A program made the position numbers and the translations under genes. Source: Melioribacteraceae bacterium (lineage in GTDB: Bacteria; Bacteroidota; Ignavibacteria; Ignavibacteriales; Melioribacteraceae). Taken from it: a stretch of 64,000 bases of DNA. Within the stretch, counting starts at the first letter, position 1. Every line of letters begins with the position of its first letter. The stretch lies in contig BQMY01000082.1 in assembly GCA_022181065.1 (NCBI GenBank), positions 31,880 to 95,879 on the forward strand. The letters are read 5' to 3'. This document shows positions 30,538-39,901 of the stretch, one piece after another. The notes under the pieces are model-generated. The model had not been told where the DNA came from, did not search any database, and saw only the letters and a list, made by a program, of their open reading frames with translations.

Positions 30538-30846
30538 TTGTCTGGTCAGAAGATAAGAATAAAGTTGAAGTCTTACGATCATATTTTGATTGACAAATCA
30601 ACAGAGAAAATAATTAAGACTGTAAAGAGTACGGGTGCTGTTGTTTCAGGTCCGATTCCGTTGCCAACAAAAAGATCAGTTTATACCGTATTGCGCTCTC
30701 CGCACGTAGATAAAAAGTCGAGAGAGCAGTTCGAGATCAGAGCGCACAAGCGTATTATCGATATTCATAATTCAAACAATAAAACCGTCGATTCGTTGAG
30801 CAAACTTGAAATACCGGCGGGTGTTGATATTGAGATTAAGTTATAA
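30538..30846 (+). CDS. rpsJ: 30S ribosomal protein S10
   Basis: S10 is a 30S head protein and, as NusE, part of the antitermination complex with NusB. The 102 residues include [19 protein letters not shown] and the C-terminal AGVDIEIKL. The start is TTG at 30538 behind AAGGAGAG (30523-30530). It is the first gene of the S10 operon and follows tuf by 77 bases. Confidence 0.97.
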   Translation: MSGQKIRIKLKSYDHILIDKSTEKIIKTVKSTGAVVSGPIPLPTKRSVYTVLRSPHVDKKSREQFEIRAHKRIIDIHNSNNKTVDSLSKLEIPAGVDIEIKL

Positions 30847-30858
30847 GGATTTAATGTT

Positions 30859-31476
30859 ATGCCTGGATTGTTAGGTAAAAAATTGGGAATGACAAGCATT
30901 TATGTAGGGGATAGAGTTGTTCCCGTAACCGTAGTGGAGGCGGGCCCTTGTAAGGTTGTTGATGTCAAAACTAAAGATAAAGATGGTTACGAAGCGGTTC
31001 AGCTTGGTTATGGTAGCAAAAAAGAGAAGAATGTTAATAAACCCATGCTAGGACACTTCAGGAAAAACAACGTTGAGCCTGCTGCTGTATTGAGAGAGTT
31101 TAAGGGATTTGATCTTGCGGAGGTTAAAGCCGGTGATACCTTAACTGTAGAAGTTTTCGAAATTGGTGAAATGGTTTCCGTTTCTTCCAATAGCAAAGGT
31201 AAAGGTTTTCAGGGTGTTATGCGCAGACATGGTTTTGGCGGTGTTGGTGGAACAACTCACGGTCAGAGTAACCGGTTGAGAGCACCTGGTTCTATAGGTC
31301 AAAGTTCTGATCCTTCGAGAGTATTGAAGGGTACAAGAATGGCTGGCAGAATGGGTGGAAAAAGAGTTACCACTAAAGGTTTGAGAATAATCAGAATAGA
31401 CCCCGATAAAAATATCCTTATGATTAAAGGTGCAATTCCGGGTTCAATTAATTCAATAGTAGAAATTAAAAAGTAG
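30859..31476 (+). CDS. rplC: 50S ribosomal protein L3
   Basis: L3 is an early assembly protein reaching to the peptidyl transferase centre. The 205 residues begin MPGLLGKKLGMTSIYVGDRV and hold the conserved loop RHGFGGVGGTTHGQSNRLRA, whose glutamine neighbourhood is methylated by PrmB in other bacteria. It follows rpsJ by 12 bases. Confidence 0.97.
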   Translation: MPGLLGKKLGMTSIYVGDRVVPVTVVEAGPCKVVDVKTKDKDGYEAVQLGYGSKKEKNVNKPMLGHFRKNNVEPAAVLREFKGFDLAEVKAGDTLTVEVFEIGEMVSVSSNSKGKGFQGVMRRHGFGGVGGTTHGQSNRLRAPGSIGQSSDPSRVLKGTRMAGRMGGKRVTTKGLRIIRIDPDKNILMIKGAIPGSINSIVEIKK

Positions 31477-31487
31477 TCGGTTTAGTA

Positions 31488-32114
31488 ATGAAAGTAGATG
31501 TTTATAAAATAGACGGCACTAAGACAGGCGAACAGGTAGAATTGAATGATTCTGTTTTCGGAGCGGAACCGAATGATCATGTTATCTATTTGTCAGTTAA
31601 AGCTTATTTGGCTAATCAGAGACAAGGTACACACAAGGCTAAAGAGAGAAATGAAGTTAGAGGCGGTGGTAAAAAACCATGGAGACAGAAAGGTAGAGGC
31701 GTTGCTCGTGCCGGTACTATTCGTTCACCTTTATGGGTTGGCGGTGGCCGTATTTTTGGTCCCAAGCCTAGAAACTACAGACAAAAGTTGAATAAGAAAG
31801 TTAGTAAACTTGCTCGTATCTCGGCTCTTTCATACAAAGCCAAATCAGAACAAATTATGGTGGTAGATGATTTTAATTTTGAAGCACCAAAAACAAAAGA
31901 GTTTGTTCAGATGCTTAACGCGCTTAAACTGGGCGGTAAAAAGGCATTGTTGGTAACTGGTGAGTATAATGATAATATATACAGATCCGGAAGAAATATT
32001 GAAAAAATAAGAGTAATTGAAGCAAAAGATATCAACGCATACGAAGTATTGAATAATCAGATTGTTGTAGTTCAGAAAGGCGCCGTTGATAAAATACACG
32101 GAATGTTAAATTAA
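31488..32114 (+). CDS. rplD: 50S ribosomal protein L4
   Basis: L4 lines the exit tunnel through its extended loop, seen here as RGGGKKPWRQKGRGVARAGT (about 60-80), next to the macrolide-binding region. The 208-residue length is normal. In E. coli L4 also represses its own S10 operon; whether it does here is not visible. It follows rplC by 11 bases. Confidence 0.97.
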   Translation: MKVDVYKIDGTKTGEQVELNDSVFGAEPNDHVIYLSVKAYLANQRQGTHKAKERNEVRGGGKKPWRQKGRGVARAGTIRSPLWVGGGRIFGPKPRNYRQKLNKKVSKLARISALSYKAKSEQIMVVDDFNFEAPKTKEFVQMLNALKLGGKKALLVTGEYNDNIYRSGRNIEKIRVIEAKDINAYEVLNNQIVVVQKGAVDKIHGMLN

Positions 32115-32131
32115 TAAGTTTTGGATACGAA

Positions 32132-32425
32132 ATGCGCAATATTTTAGTTAAACCGTTAATCACAGAAAAAATGACAGCAATCACTGAAGGTCAGATGAAG
32201 TATGGCTTTGTGGTTGATGTACGCGCCAACAAAGTAGAGATAAAAAAAGCTATTAAAGAAAAATTTGATGTTGACGTTGTTACTGTGAATACATTGAGGT
32301 ACAAAGGTAAAACTAAAACCCAGTTTACTAAAAGGGGTCGTTTTTCCGGTAAAACTCCTCAGTTTAAGAAAGCGATTGTTACTTTAAAACCTGATCAGAC
32401 AATTGATATATTTGGCGAAGTGTAG
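32132..32425 (+). CDS. rplW: 50S ribosomal protein L23
   Basis: L23 lies at the tunnel exit and docks trigger factor and SRP. The 97 residues start MRNILVKPLITEKMT and contain KYGFVVDVRANKVEIKKAIK and the basic loop RYKGKTKTQFTKRGRFSGK. It fits the short bacterial form and follows rplD by 17 bases. Confidence 0.97.
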   Translation: MRNILVKPLITEKMTAITEGQMKYGFVVDVRANKVEIKKAIKEKFDVDVVTVNTLRYKGKTKTQFTKRGRFSGKTPQFKKAIVTLKPDQTIDIFGEV

Positions 32426-32451
32426 CAGTATAGGAATTGGAGCTTATATAA

Positions 32452-33276
32452 ATGGCTATTAGAAAATTTAAACCGAATACTCCGGGTACAAGATATATGT
32501 CGGTACCCACATTTGATGAGATAACAAAAACAGAACCGGAAAAATCGTTAACAACAAAATTAACGAAAAGCGGCGGAAGAAATAATCATGGTAGAATTAC
32601 TACACGTTTCCGTGGCGGCGGTCATAAAAGAAGATACCGTGTTATAGATTTCAAAAGAGATAAACACAATATTCCTGCGAAAGTATTTTCAATTGAATAT
32701 GATCCTAACAGAAGTTCACGTATAGCGCTTCTTCACTATGCCGATGGAGAGAAAAGATATATTATCGCTCCTGATGGTTTGAAGGTTGGTGATACAGTAA
32801 TTTCGGGAACAGGTGTTGAAATCAAAGTTGGTAATGCGTTAAAACTTAAAGATATGCCTCTTGGTTCATTCCTTCACAACGTTGAAATGAAACCTGGTAA
32901 AGGTGGTCAGTTGGGACGTTCTGCCGGAACAGCAATTCAGCTTGTTGCAAAAGAAGGTAAATACGCATCATTAAAATTACCTTCAGGTGAAGTTAGAATG
33001 ATTTTACTGGAATGTATGGCGACTTATGGTACTGTTGGAAATTCTGATCACAGTAACTTAAGCCTTGGTAAAGCCGGTAAAACAAGATATTTGGGAAGAA
33101 GACCTCATGTACGTGGTACCGCAATGAACCCGGTAGATCACCCGATGGGTGGTGGTGAAGGTAAAACGGCAGGTGGTGGTCATCCGGTATCACCCTGGGG
33201 TCAGAAATCGAAAGGTTTGAAAACCCGTAAAAGAAAAAATGAATCGAACAAATATATAGTTAAACGTAGAAAATAG
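32452..33276 (+). CDS. rplB: 50S ribosomal protein L2
   Basis: L2 binds domain IV of 23S rRNA near the peptidyl transferase centre and is needed for subunit joining. The 274 residues show [20 protein letters not shown] near 42, the SH3-like and OB folds, and the C-terminal loop [17 protein letters not shown] with its conserved histidine. It follows rplW by 26 bases. Confidence 0.98.
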   Translation: MAIRKFKPNTPGTRYMSVPTFDEITKTEPEKSLTTKLTKSGGRNNHGRITTRFRGGGHKRRYRVIDFKRDKHNIPAKVFSIEYDPNRSSRIALLHYADGEKRYIIAPDGLKVGDTVISGTGVEIKVGNALKLKDMPLGSFLHNVEMKPGKGGQLGRSAGTAIQLVAKEGKYASLKLPSGEVRMILLECMATYGTVGNSDHSNLSLGKAGKTRYLGRRPHVRGTAMNPVDHPMGGGEGKTAGGGHPVSPWGQKSKGLKTRKRKNESNKYIVKRRK

Positions 33277-33286
33277 AGATTGAGAT

Positions 33287-33574
33287 ATGCCAAGATCAAT
33301 TAAAAAAGGACCGTTCGTAGATTTGAAATTGTTAGGTAAGGTACAGAAGCTTAATGAATCTGGTCAGAAAAAGATTGTAAAAACATGGTCACGTTCGAGC
33401 ACTATCATTCCTGATTTTATAGGTCACACGATAGCGGTTCACAATGGTAATAAAATGATTCCTGTGTATGTATCGGAGAACATGGTAGGTCATAAGTTGG
33501 GTGAATTTTCACCAACAAGGATCTTCAGAGGTCATCCGGGTACAAAAGCAGAAAAGGCAGCAAGGTCTAAGTAA
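33287..33574 (+). CDS. rpsS: 30S ribosomal protein S19
   Basis: S19 forms a 30S head complex with S13. The 95-residue protein opens [18 protein letters not shown] and has the conserved ITWSRSS-like segment as [20 protein letters not shown], then [16 protein letters not shown]. It follows rplB by 10 bases. Confidence 0.98.
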   Translation: MPRSIKKGPFVDLKLLGKVQKLNESGQKKIVKTWSRSSTIIPDFIGHTIAVHNGNKMIPVYVSENMVGHKLGEFSPTRIFRGHPGTKAEKAARSK

Positions 33575-33594
33575 GATAGTTGAGGTTATTATAA

Positions 33595-33951
33595 ATGGAA
33601 GCTAGAGCCGTACATAAGTATATCAGTACCTCTCCGAGAAAGATGAGATTGGTGATCGATCTGATTAGAGGTAAATCTGTTTCTGAAGCTATGGAGATAT
33701 TACACTTTAATACTCAGCATGCTTCTAATTACGCTGAAAAAGTATTGAGATCAGCAGTATCGAATCTTTTCGTTAAAGCTGAAAAAGAAGACGATAGTAC
33801 AAGATATGAAGCAGATGATCTTTTCGTAAAAGAAGTTTTTGTTAATGAAGGCCCGTCAATGAAGCGCGTTTTGCCAGCTCCGATGGGTAGAGCTTATAGA
33901 ATTCGCAAGAGATCTAATCATTTAACAATTGTAGTAGCAGTAAAAAGTTAA
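33595..33951 (+). CDS. rplV: 50S ribosomal protein L22
   Basis: L22 lines the exit tunnel opposite L4 with a long hairpin, here [20 protein letters not shown]. The 118 residues begin with [20 protein letters not shown], the usual N-terminal helix region. It has the normal bacterial length and follows rpsS by 20 bases. Confidence 0.97.
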   Translation: MEARAVHKYISTSPRKMRLVIDLIRGKSVSEAMEILHFNTQHASNYAEKVLRSAVSNLFVKAEKEDDSTRYEADDLFVKEVFVNEGPSMKRVLPAPMGRAYRIRKRSNHLTIVVAVKS

Positions 33952-33965
33952 TTAGGAGGCTTTTT

Positions 33966-34607
33966 TTGGGTCAGAAGACAAATCCGATCGGTATAAGGGT
34001 CGGTGTTATCCGCGGATGGGAATCGAATTGGTACGAAAGCAAGAGTTATAGCGCGAAGTTGCTTGAAGATCGTAAACTTAGATTGTATATAAGAAACCGT
34101 TTGAAAAAAGCTGGTATCTCCAGAATTATTATTGACAGAACATCTAAGAATATTATCCTTACTATTCACACATCACGTCCTGGTGTTGTAATTGGTAAGA
34201 GTGGTAAAGAAATATCACAGTTGGAACAGGAACTGAAGAGCGTTACTGATAAAGAAGTTAAGGTTCAGATTAGTGAGATTAAAAGACCTGAATTAGATGC
34301 GTTTCTTGTTGCTGAAAATATAGCGCAGCAGCTTCAGGGAAGAGTTTCTTTCCGTAGAGCTATGAAATCAGCAATAACTACTGCAATGAGAATGGGAGCC
34401 GAAGGAATCAGGATTATGTGCGCCGGTCGTTTGGGCGGTGCGGAAATGGCTCGTACTGAACAGTACAAGGATGGAAGAATTCCGCTACACACACTCAGAG
34501 CCGATATTGATTATGCTACTGCTACATCACAAACTATTTATGGCTCAATCGGCATCAAAGTTTGGATATGCCGCGGTGAAATATTAGGTAAAAGATTATC
34601 GGAATAA
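33966..34607 (+). CDS. rpsC: 30S ribosomal protein S3
   Basis: S3 lies at the mRNA entry site and has helicase-related basic residues. The 213 residues carry a KH domain (about 40-110; [20 protein letters not shown]) and the C-terminal [20 protein letters not shown]. The start is TTG at 33966, well fixed by AGGAGG at 33954-33959 with a 6-base gap; no ATG is available. Confidence 0.97.
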   Translation: MGQKTNPIGIRVGVIRGWESNWYESKSYSAKLLEDRKLRLYIRNRLKKAGISRIIIDRTSKNIILTIHTSRPGVVIGKSGKEISQLEQELKSVTDKEVKVQISEIKRPELDAFLVAENIAQQLQGRVSFRRAMKSAITTAMRMGAEGIRIMCAGRLGGAEMARTEQYKDGRIPLHTLRADIDYATATSQTIYGSIGIKVWICRGEILGKRLSE

Positions 34608-34629
34608 TTGATTTACAGGAGTTTTGGCT

Positions 34630-35052
34630 ATGTTAATGCCCAAAAGAGTAAAGTATAGAAAGGTACACAGAGGTAGAAGAAGAGGTAAAGCACAGCGCGG
34701 AAGCAGTGTTGCTTTTGGGGATTTTGGTCTTAAATCGCTTGATTGCGGTTGGATTACTTCTCGCCAGATTGAATCTTGCAGGGTTGCAATCACACGTACC
34801 ATGAAGAGAGATGGAAAAGTTTGGATTAGAATATTCCCTGATAAACCGGTTACGAAAAAACCTTTGGAAACTCGTATGGGTAAAGGTAAAGGCGCTCCCG
34901 AATTTTGGGTTGCTGTTGTGAAACCGGGTAGAGTATTGTTTGAAGTTGCTGGTGTTTCTAAAGAAATTGCTCAGAGAGCTTTGCAGTTGGCTTCTTACAA
35001 ACTCCCAATTAAAACTAAAATTTCTGTCAGACCTGACTACGAAAACGCATAA
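34630..35052 (+). CDS. rplP: 50S ribosomal protein L16
   Basis: L16 positions tRNA in the A site and helps bind 5S rRNA and the elongation factors. From the ATG at 34630 the protein has 140 residues, [20 protein letters not shown] at the start and [20 protein letters not shown] in the centre. AGGAG at 34617-34621 stands 8 bases before this ATG and only 2 before an in-frame TTG at 34624, so the ATG is preferred. Confidence 0.97.
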   Translation: MLMPKRVKYRKVHRGRRRGKAQRGSSVAFGDFGLKSLDCGWITSRQIESCRVAITRTMKRDGKVWIRIFPDKPVTKKPLETRMGKGKGAPEFWVAVVKPGRVLFEVAGVSKEIAQRALQLASYKLPIKTKISVRPDYENA

Positions 35053-35064
35053 GGGTTGGATAAT

Positions 35065-35271
35065 ATGAAGATGTACGAAATTCGCGAAATGAGCGAACAG
35101 GAATTGGTAAAAAGAATAGCTGAAGAAGAGACTAATCTTGTAGATTTGAGATTTCAGCATGAACTTAAAAATTTAACAAACACAGCCAAGCTTAATCTTG
35201 TAAAAAAAGATATTTCAAGGATGAGAACTGTGTTGAATGAAATGAAAACAACGTCGTCTGACGATAAATAA
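35065..35271 (+). CDS. rpmC: 50S ribosomal protein L29
   Basis: L29 is a two-helix protein near the tunnel exit. The 68-residue frame from ATG 35065 reads MKMYEIREMSEQELVKRIAE with the conserved LRFQHELKNLTNTAKLNLVK in the second half. An in-frame TTG at 35056 would add three residues but overlaps the AAGGG binding site, so ATG is chosen. Confidence 0.95.
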   Translation: MKMYEIREMSEQELVKRIAEEETNLVDLRFQHELKNLTNTAKLNLVKKDISRMRTVLNEMKTTSSDDK

Positions 35272-35296
35272 AATATTTAGGAGTTAGTTACCGGAT

Positions 35297-35554
35297 ATGG
35301 AAACACGTGCTTTAAGAAAAACCAGAATAGGCGTTGTAGTTAGCAATAAGATGGATAGAAGTATTGTTGTTGCGATTGAAAGAAGAGTTGCTCACCCTAT
35401 CTATCGCAAATACTTCAAAAAAACCACCAAGCTAATGGCGCATGATGAAAAGAACGAGTGTAGCGTTGGCGATAAAGTTAAAATTATGGAAACCAGGCCA
35501 CTAAGCAAATCTAAAAACTGGCGTTTGGTTGAAGTTGTTGAAAAGGCCAAGTAA
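35297..35554 (+). CDS. rpsQ: 30S ribosomal protein S17
   Basis: S17 is an OB-fold primary binder of 16S rRNA. The 85 residues contain [39 protein letters not shown] and the closing [20 protein letters not shown], all characteristic. TTTAGGAG upstream is a good ribosome binding site. Confidence 0.97.
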   Translation: METRALRKTRIGVVVSNKMDRSIVVAIERRVAHPIYRKYFKKTTKLMAHDEKNECSVGDKVKIMETRPLSKSKNWRLVEVVEKAK

Positions 35555-35580
35555 TTTGATTTTGTAGGAGAACTTGAGAA

Positions 35581-35949
35581 ATGGTACAAGAAGAAACAAA
35601 TTTGGTTGTTGCTGATAATTCGGGAGCAAAAAAAGTTAGGTGCATCAGGGTTCTCGGTGGCAGTAGCAGAAGATACGCCAGTGTTGGAGATTTGGTTGTT
35701 GTTGCTGTTAAGGCTGCTATACCCGGTGGCGGTGTAAAAAAAGGTGAAGTTTCACGTGCCGTAATTGTACGCACCAGTAAAGAAGTTAGAAGAGATGACG
35801 GTTCTTATATAAGATTTGATGAAAACGCAGCAGTTCTTCTTAACAATCAGAATGAACCCAGGGGAACACGTATTTTTGGTCCTGTTGCCCGTGAGTTACG
35901 CGAAAAGAAATTTATGAAGATTATTTCCCTCGCACCCGAGGTGTTATAA
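35581..35949 (+). CDS. rplN: 50S ribosomal protein L14
   Basis: L14 forms an intersubunit bridge and binds the silencing factor RsfS. The 122-residue length is the family standard. It shows [20 protein letters not shown] at the start, [16 protein letters not shown] in the middle and [20 protein letters not shown] near the end. TGTAGGAG precedes it. Confidence 0.98.
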   Translation: MVQEETNLVVADNSGAKKVRCIRVLGGSSRRYASVGDLVVVAVKAAIPGGGVKKGEVSRAVIVRTSKEVRRDDGSYIRFDENAAVLLNNQNEPRGTRIFGPVARELREKKFMKIISLAPEVL

Positions 35950-35960
35950 ATAATAGGATT

Positions 35961-36290
35961 ATGAAAATGAAAATTCGTAAAGATGATAACGTTTTGGTAA
36001 TTGCCGGGAATGACAAAGGCAATAAAGGTAAAGTCTTGAAGGTATATCCTAAGGATAACAGAATTATTGTTGAAGGGATTAACATTCGTAAAAGACATAC
36101 CAAGCCAAGTCAGAACAATCCTAACGGCGGTATCATGGAAAAAGAAGCTCCTATCCATGCTTCCAATGTTATGGTTATTGACCCTAAATCGGGCGATGCT
36201 GTAAGGGTTGGCAAAAAAATAATTATCGACGATAAGTCCGGTAAGAAAAAAAGTGTAAGAGTTAGCAAAAAAAGCGGCGAAATGTTGTAA
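35961..36290 (+). CDS. rplX: 50S ribosomal protein L24
   Basis: L24 starts 50S assembly. The 109 residues have the KOW motif as [20 protein letters not shown] and the conserved [20 protein letters not shown]. An alternative ATG two codons downstream is equally possible. It follows rplN by 11 bases. Confidence 0.96.
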   Translation: MKMKIRKDDNVLVIAGNDKGNKGKVLKVYPKDNRIIVEGINIRKRHTKPSQNNPNGGIMEKEAPIHASNVMVIDPKSGDAVRVGKKIIIDDKSGKKKSVRVSKKSGEML

Positions 36291-36316
36291 TTCATTAGTT
36301 GGGACAGAAATTTACC

Positions 36317-36952
36317 ATGGCTAAAAAAGAAAAAAATAATAAACAGGCAAAGAAAGCGGACAAAAAAGCCGCTCCGGAACAGGTGGTCGAGGAAAAAATT
36401 CCCGCAAGATTGTATGGAAAATACAAAGAAGATATTGTTCCCAAATTAAGAGAAAAGTTTGATTACAAAAACATTATGCAAGTACCGAAACTTGACAAAA
36501 TTGTAGTCAACGTTGGTGTAGGCGGTGCTGTGCAGGATCCCAAGATGCTTGATGAAGCTGTAAGGGATATCGAAACTATTACAGGTCAGAAAGCCAGTGT
36601 TCGTATATCAACAAAATCTATCTCTAACTTCAAACTTAGAGAAGGTATGAAAGTTGGCGCGAAAATTACCTTGCGCAGAGAAATGATGTATGAATTTCTT
36701 GACAGACTGATCAGTGTCGCTCTTCCTCGTGTGCGTGACTTTAGAGGAATTTCAGACAAAGCTTTCGATGGCAGGGGTAACTATACTCTTGGTATTAAAG
36801 AGCAGATCATTTTCCCTGAAATTAATGTTGATAAAGTTAGCAGAATTAACGGTATGGATATCACTTTCGTAACAACGGCTAATTCCGATAATGAAGCTTA
36901 TGAATTACTTACAGCTTTTGGTGTACCGTTCAGAAAGAGAGAATTACAATAA
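36317..36952 (+). CDS. rplE: 50S ribosomal protein L5 with lysine-rich N-terminal extension
   Basis: L5 binds 5S rRNA and contacts P-site tRNA. The core from about residue 35 ([20 protein letters not shown]) runs to [15 protein letters not shown] and is complete. Before it lies an extension, [20 protein letters not shown], of about 30 residues, so the protein has 211 residues against about 180 in most bacteria. ATG 36317 is chosen; a TTG at 36299 is in frame but adds unlikely residues. The extension is basic and probably disordered. Confidence 0.95.
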   Translation: MAKKEKNNKQAKKADKKAAPEQVVEEKIPARLYGKYKEDIVPKLREKFDYKNIMQVPKLDKIVVNVGVGGAVQDPKMLDEAVRDIETITGQKASVRISTKSISNFKLREGMKVGAKITLRREMMYEFLDRLISVALPRVRDFRGISDKAFDGRGNYTLGIKEQIIFPEINVDKVSRINGMDITFVTTANSDNEAYELLTAFGVPFRKRELQ

Positions 36953-36965
36953 CCAAAGGAATATT

Positions 36966-37235
36966 ATGGCAAGAAAAGGTTTATTAGCCAGAGAACAGAA
37001 ACGACAGAAACTGGTAAAGAAATACGCTGATATAAGAAAGAAGATGAAAGAAGAAGGCGATTACGAAGGTCTTCAGCAGTTACCTAAAAACGCTTCACCG
37101 GTAAGGCTTCATAATCGTTGCCAAATGACCGGAAGACCAAGAAGTTATTATCGCAAGTTTGGAATATCCCGTTTGCAGTTTAGAGAAATGGCGCTACGTG
37201 GTGAAATTCCTGGAATTAAAAAATCCAGTTGGTAA
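36966..37235 (+). CDS. rpsN: 30S ribosomal protein S14 (zinc-free type)
   Basis: S14 is a 30S head protein. The 89-residue sequence from ATG 36966 reads [20 protein letters not shown] and has the C-terminal signature [20 protein letters not shown]. It is the longer form that lacks the four zinc cysteines; only one cysteine is present. A longer in-frame reading into rplE is rejected. GGAATATT is the only, weak, upstream binding site. Confidence 0.96.
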   Translation: MARKGLLAREQKRQKLVKKYADIRKKMKEEGDYEGLQQLPKNASPVRLHNRCQMTGRPRSYYRKFGISRLQFREMALRGEIPGIKKSSW

Positions 37236-37254
37236 AGATTAAGGAGAATTATAA

Positions 37255-37650
37255 ATGCCGGTAACTGATCCGATAGCAGATTATTTGACTTGTATTAGGA
37301 ATGCAATTGGGGCCAAGAAGAAATATGTTGAAGTGCCCTCTTCAAATATGAAAGTTCGTTTGAGCGAAATCCTGAAAGAAACTAATTTCATCAGGGATTT
37401 TAATGTAAAAGAGGATAACAAGCAGAATGTTATTCGTATTCATTTGAGTTACACCAATGGTAACCCTTCAATTTCCGGTTTGAAAAGAATTTCTCGTCCG
37501 GGATTGAGAAACTATGTTAGTAAAGAAGATATTCCCCGTGTTCTTAACGGATTGGGAATTGCAGTTCTTTCTACTTCGAAAGGTTTACTTACCGACAGGC
37601 AGGCAAAGGTTGAAGCAGTTGGCGGTGAAGTAATTTGTCATATTTGGTAA
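37255..37650 (+). CDS. rpsH: 30S ribosomal protein S8
   Basis: S8 binds 16S rRNA helix 21 and in E. coli regulates the spc operon by binding the rplE message. The 131 residues start [18 protein letters not shown] and end in the signature [18 protein letters not shown] and [15 protein letters not shown] precedes the ATG by 9 bases. Confidence 0.98.
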   Translation: MPVTDPIADYLTCIRNAIGAKKKYVEVPSSNMKVRLSEILKETNFIRDFNVKEDNKQNVIRIHLSYTNGNPSISGLKRISRPGLRNYVSKEDIPRVLNGLGIAVLSTSKGLLTDRQAKVEAVGGEVICHIW

Positions 37651-37671
37651 AATATTGAATGGAGTTTTGTA

Positions 37672-38208
37672 GTGTCACGAGTAGGTAAAAAACCTGTTTC
37701 TATCAGTGATGTAGAAATCAAAGTTGAAGGACAGGTAATAAAAGTTAAGGGGAAACTGGGTGAATTAAGCACCGAGGTACACCCGAATATGAATGTATCG
37801 GTTAACGAAGGTGAGCTGGTTGTTGAGAGACCGGATGATACCAGAGAGAATAAAGCATTACATGGCTTGACCAGAGCTCTTATTCAGAATATGGTTACCG
37901 GCGTAACAGAAGGGTTTTCCAAAACTCTTGAAGTTATTGGTGTTGGTTATCGTGTTGAAATGAAAGATAAAAATCTTCTTTTGAACCTTGGTTATTCGCA
38001 TCCCATATATTTTGTTCCTCCGGATGAAATTAAAATCGAGCTACCTGCTAACAATCAGATCAAGGTTAGCGGTGTTGATAAAGAATTGGTAGGACTTGTT
38101 GCCTCTAAAATCAGGTCATTCAAAAAACCTGAACCGTATAAAGGTAAAGGAATTAAATATTCTGACGAAGTTATTGTACGTAAAGCTGGTAAAGCAGCCG
38201 GTAAATAA
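37672..38208 (+). CDS. rplF: 50S ribosomal protein L6
   Basis: L6 lies near the factor-binding site, with two similar domains. The 178 residues begin (M)SRVGKKPVSISDVEIKVEG and end in the conserved KPEPYKGKGIKYSDEVIVRK. The start is GTG at 37672 behind TGGAG. It follows rpsH by 21 bases. Confidence 0.97.
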   Translation: MSRVGKKPVSISDVEIKVEGQVIKVKGKLGELSTEVHPNMNVSVNEGELVVERPDDTRENKALHGLTRALIQNMVTGVTEGFSKTLEVIGVGYRVEMKDKNLLLNLGYSHPIYFVPPDEIKIELPANNQIKVSGVDKELVGLVASKIRSFKKPEPYKGKGIKYSDEVIVRKAGKAAGK

Positions 38209-38232
38209 TTGATTTGAGGAGACGAGAGTAAA

Positions 38233-38595
38233 ATGGTTAAGACTAAAAGTAAAAGATTACAGAAAAAAGCCAGCGTGCGTAAAAAGATTTTTGGTACTCC
38301 TGAAAAACCCAGAATGTCGGTTTTCAGAAGTTTGAATGAAGTTTATATTCAGCTTATTGATGATGTTAGCGGAAAAACTTTGGTTGCGGCATCTTCTTTG
38401 AGTAAAGAAATCGCGGATCAGGTTAAAGAAGCCAAAACTAAAACAGACAAAAGCGCTGTAGTTGGTGAATACCTGGCTAAAGTAGCGTTGGATAAAGATA
38501 TTAAACAGGTTGTATTCGATCGTAACGGATATCGTTATCATGGTCGTGTAAAAGCTGTTGCCGATGGCGCTCGCAAAGGCGGATTGGTATTTTAA
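38233..38595 (+). CDS. rplR: 50S ribosomal protein L18
   Basis: L18 binds 5S rRNA with L5. The 120 residues include KPRMSVFRSLNEVYIQLIDD and the C-terminal FDRNGYRYHGRVKAVADGAR, both family signatures. TTGAGGAG precedes the ATG. The coding region ends only 7 bases before a tRNA-Gln gene. Confidence 0.97.
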   Translation: MVKTKSKRLQKKASVRKKIFGTPEKPRMSVFRSLNEVYIQLIDDVSGKTLVAASSLSKEIADQVKEAKTKTDKSAVVGEYLAKVALDKDIKQVVFDRNGYRYHGRVKAVADGARKGGLVF

Positions 38596-38602
38596 TTATT
38601 TT

Positions 38603-38673
38603 TGCCGGATCGTCTAACGGTAGGACTACGCCCTTTGGAGGCGTCTGTGTAGGTTCGAATCCTGCTCCGGCAG
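38603..38673 (+). tRNA. tRNA-Gln (TTG) inside the spc operon
   Basis: The 71-base sequence folds as a cloverleaf. Acceptor TGCCGGA pairs with TCCGGCA, discriminator G. The D arm reads TCGTCTAACGGTAGGA, a pattern common in tRNA-Gln. The anticodon stem ACGCC/GGCGT closes the loop CTTTGGA with anticodon TTG at 38635-38637. The T loop is TTCGAAT. CCA is not encoded. It sits between rplR and rpsE on the same strand, with no terminator or separate promoter seen, so it must be cut from the ribosomal message. Confidence 0.96.
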
Positions 38674-38717
38674 CAAAGCTTATTGTTTTAAGGTATTTGA
38701 AATCATAGGAGATTAAA

Positions 38718-39224
38718 TTGAAGCCTAAGAAAGTATCCGGTATTGAAGGATTAAAGGAAAAAGTTGTTCATATCAACAGGGTCGCGAAAGTTGTAAAAGG
38801 TGGTAGGCGCTTTAGTTTCAACGCAATCGTGGTTGTTGGTGATGGTAAAGGTCATGTTGGCGTTGGTTTAGGTAAAGCTAATGAAGTTACGGATGCTATT
38901 TCTAAGGGTATTGATGACGCAAAGAAAAATTTGTATAAAGTACCTTTGGTAAAAGGAACAATACCTCATGAAATTATCGGTAAATATGGCGCCGGTAAAG
39001 TTTTGTTGAAACCTGCGTCTGCCGGTACCGGTCTTATAGCAGGTGGTGGTGTACGTGCGGTATTGGAATCGGTTGGTATTCAGGATATCCTGACAAAATC
39101 GCTTGGTTCCAGTAACCCTCATAACCAGGTTAAAGCGACTTTAAATGGTTTGCTTTCTCTTATTGATGCTGTTACCATGGCTAATAAGCGTGGTATGAAG
39201 GTTAATGAATTATTTAATGCCTAA
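38718..39224 (+). CDS. rpsE: 30S ribosomal protein S5
   Basis: S5 is at the mRNA entry site and acts in fidelity. The 168 residues have the double-stranded-RNA-binding-like N-terminal part ([20 protein letters not shown]) and the conserved [20 protein letters not shown]. The start is TTG at 38718 behind AGGAG at 38708-38712. The gap to the preceding tRNA-Gln is 44 bases. Confidence 0.97.
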   Translation: MKPKKVSGIEGLKEKVVHINRVAKVVKGGRRFSFNAIVVVGDGKGHVGVGLGKANEVTDAISKGIDDAKKNLYKVPLVKGTIPHEIIGKYGAGKVLLKPASAGTGLIAGGGVRAVLESVGIQDILTKSLGSSNPHNQVKATLNGLLSLIDAVTMANKRGMKVNELFNA

Positions 39225-39235
39225 GTGAGGAGTTT

Positions 39236-39424
39236 ATGTCTAAGAAGTTAAAAGTTACTCAGGTGAAATCAATTATTGACAGACCGAAAGATCAGAAAAG
39301 AACTATTGAGGCTTTGGGACTGGGAAGACCCCGTAAAGTTAAAGTTCATAACGATACACCTCAGATCAGGGGTATGGTTAATAAGGTACAGCATTTGGTT
39401 ACAGTTGAAGAAATTGAAGAGTAG
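39236..39424 (+). CDS. rpmD: 50S ribosomal protein L30
   Basis: The 62-residue protein is the short bacterial L30: [20 protein letters not shown], then [20 protein letters not shown] and a final hydrophobic [20 protein letters not shown] stands before the ATG. It lies 11 bases after rpsE. Confidence 0.96.
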   Translation: MSKKLKVTQVKSIIDRPKDQKRTIEALGLGRPRKVKVHNDTPQIRGMVNKVQHLVTVEEIEE

Positions 39425-39433
39425 AGGAAATAA

Positions 39434-39901
39434 ATGGATATTTTAAGTAATCTTAAGTATGCCGCCGGTTCAAAGAAGAAGAGAAAAAGAATTGCACGTG
39501 GTGAAGGTTCAGGTCACGGCGGTCAGGCTACAAAAGGTATGAATGGTCAGAAATCACGTAGTGGTGCAAAAAATCGCGCATGGTTTGAAGGTGGTCAGAT
39601 GCCTTTACAGAGACGTGTTCCGAAACGTGGTTTCACTAATATCTTCAAAGTGAAATTCCAGGTTGTTAATTTAACCAGATTGCAAAATTTGGTTGATGAT
39701 AAAAAAATTGAAGAAGGTTCTGCCGTTACTGCCGAAGTTCTATATAAAACCGGTACTATTTCAAAAGCGGCTGCTCCATATAAAATATTGGGTAACGGTG
39801 AATTGAAAGCTAAACTTGATGTTTCAGCTCATGCTTTCAGCGCTACCGCTAAAGAAAAAATTGAATCTGCTAACGGAACCATAAACGAGATTAAACTTTA
39901 A
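39434..39901 (+). CDS. rplO: 50S ribosomal protein L15
   Basis: L15 is a late-assembly protein with a long extended N terminus, seen here as the glycine- and basic-rich RIARGEGSGHGGQATKGMNG. The rest (PLQRRVPKRGFTNIFKVKFQ and the C-terminal domain) is normal. The 155-residue frame ends in a TAATG overlap with secY, so the two genes are translationally coupled. Confidence 0.97.
   Translation: MDILSNLKYAAGSKKKRKRIARGEGSGHGGQATKGMNGQKSRSGAKNRAWFEGGQMPLQRRVPKRGFTNIFKVKFQVVNLTRLQNLVDDKKIEEGSAVTAEVLYKTGTISKAAAPYKILGNGELKAKLDVSAHAFSATAKEKIESANGTINEIKL

Noticed and set aside
36891..36965. N-terminal extension of rpsN into rplE
   Set aside because: It would overlap the L5 coding region in another frame; [11 protein letters not shown] at 36966 is the family start.
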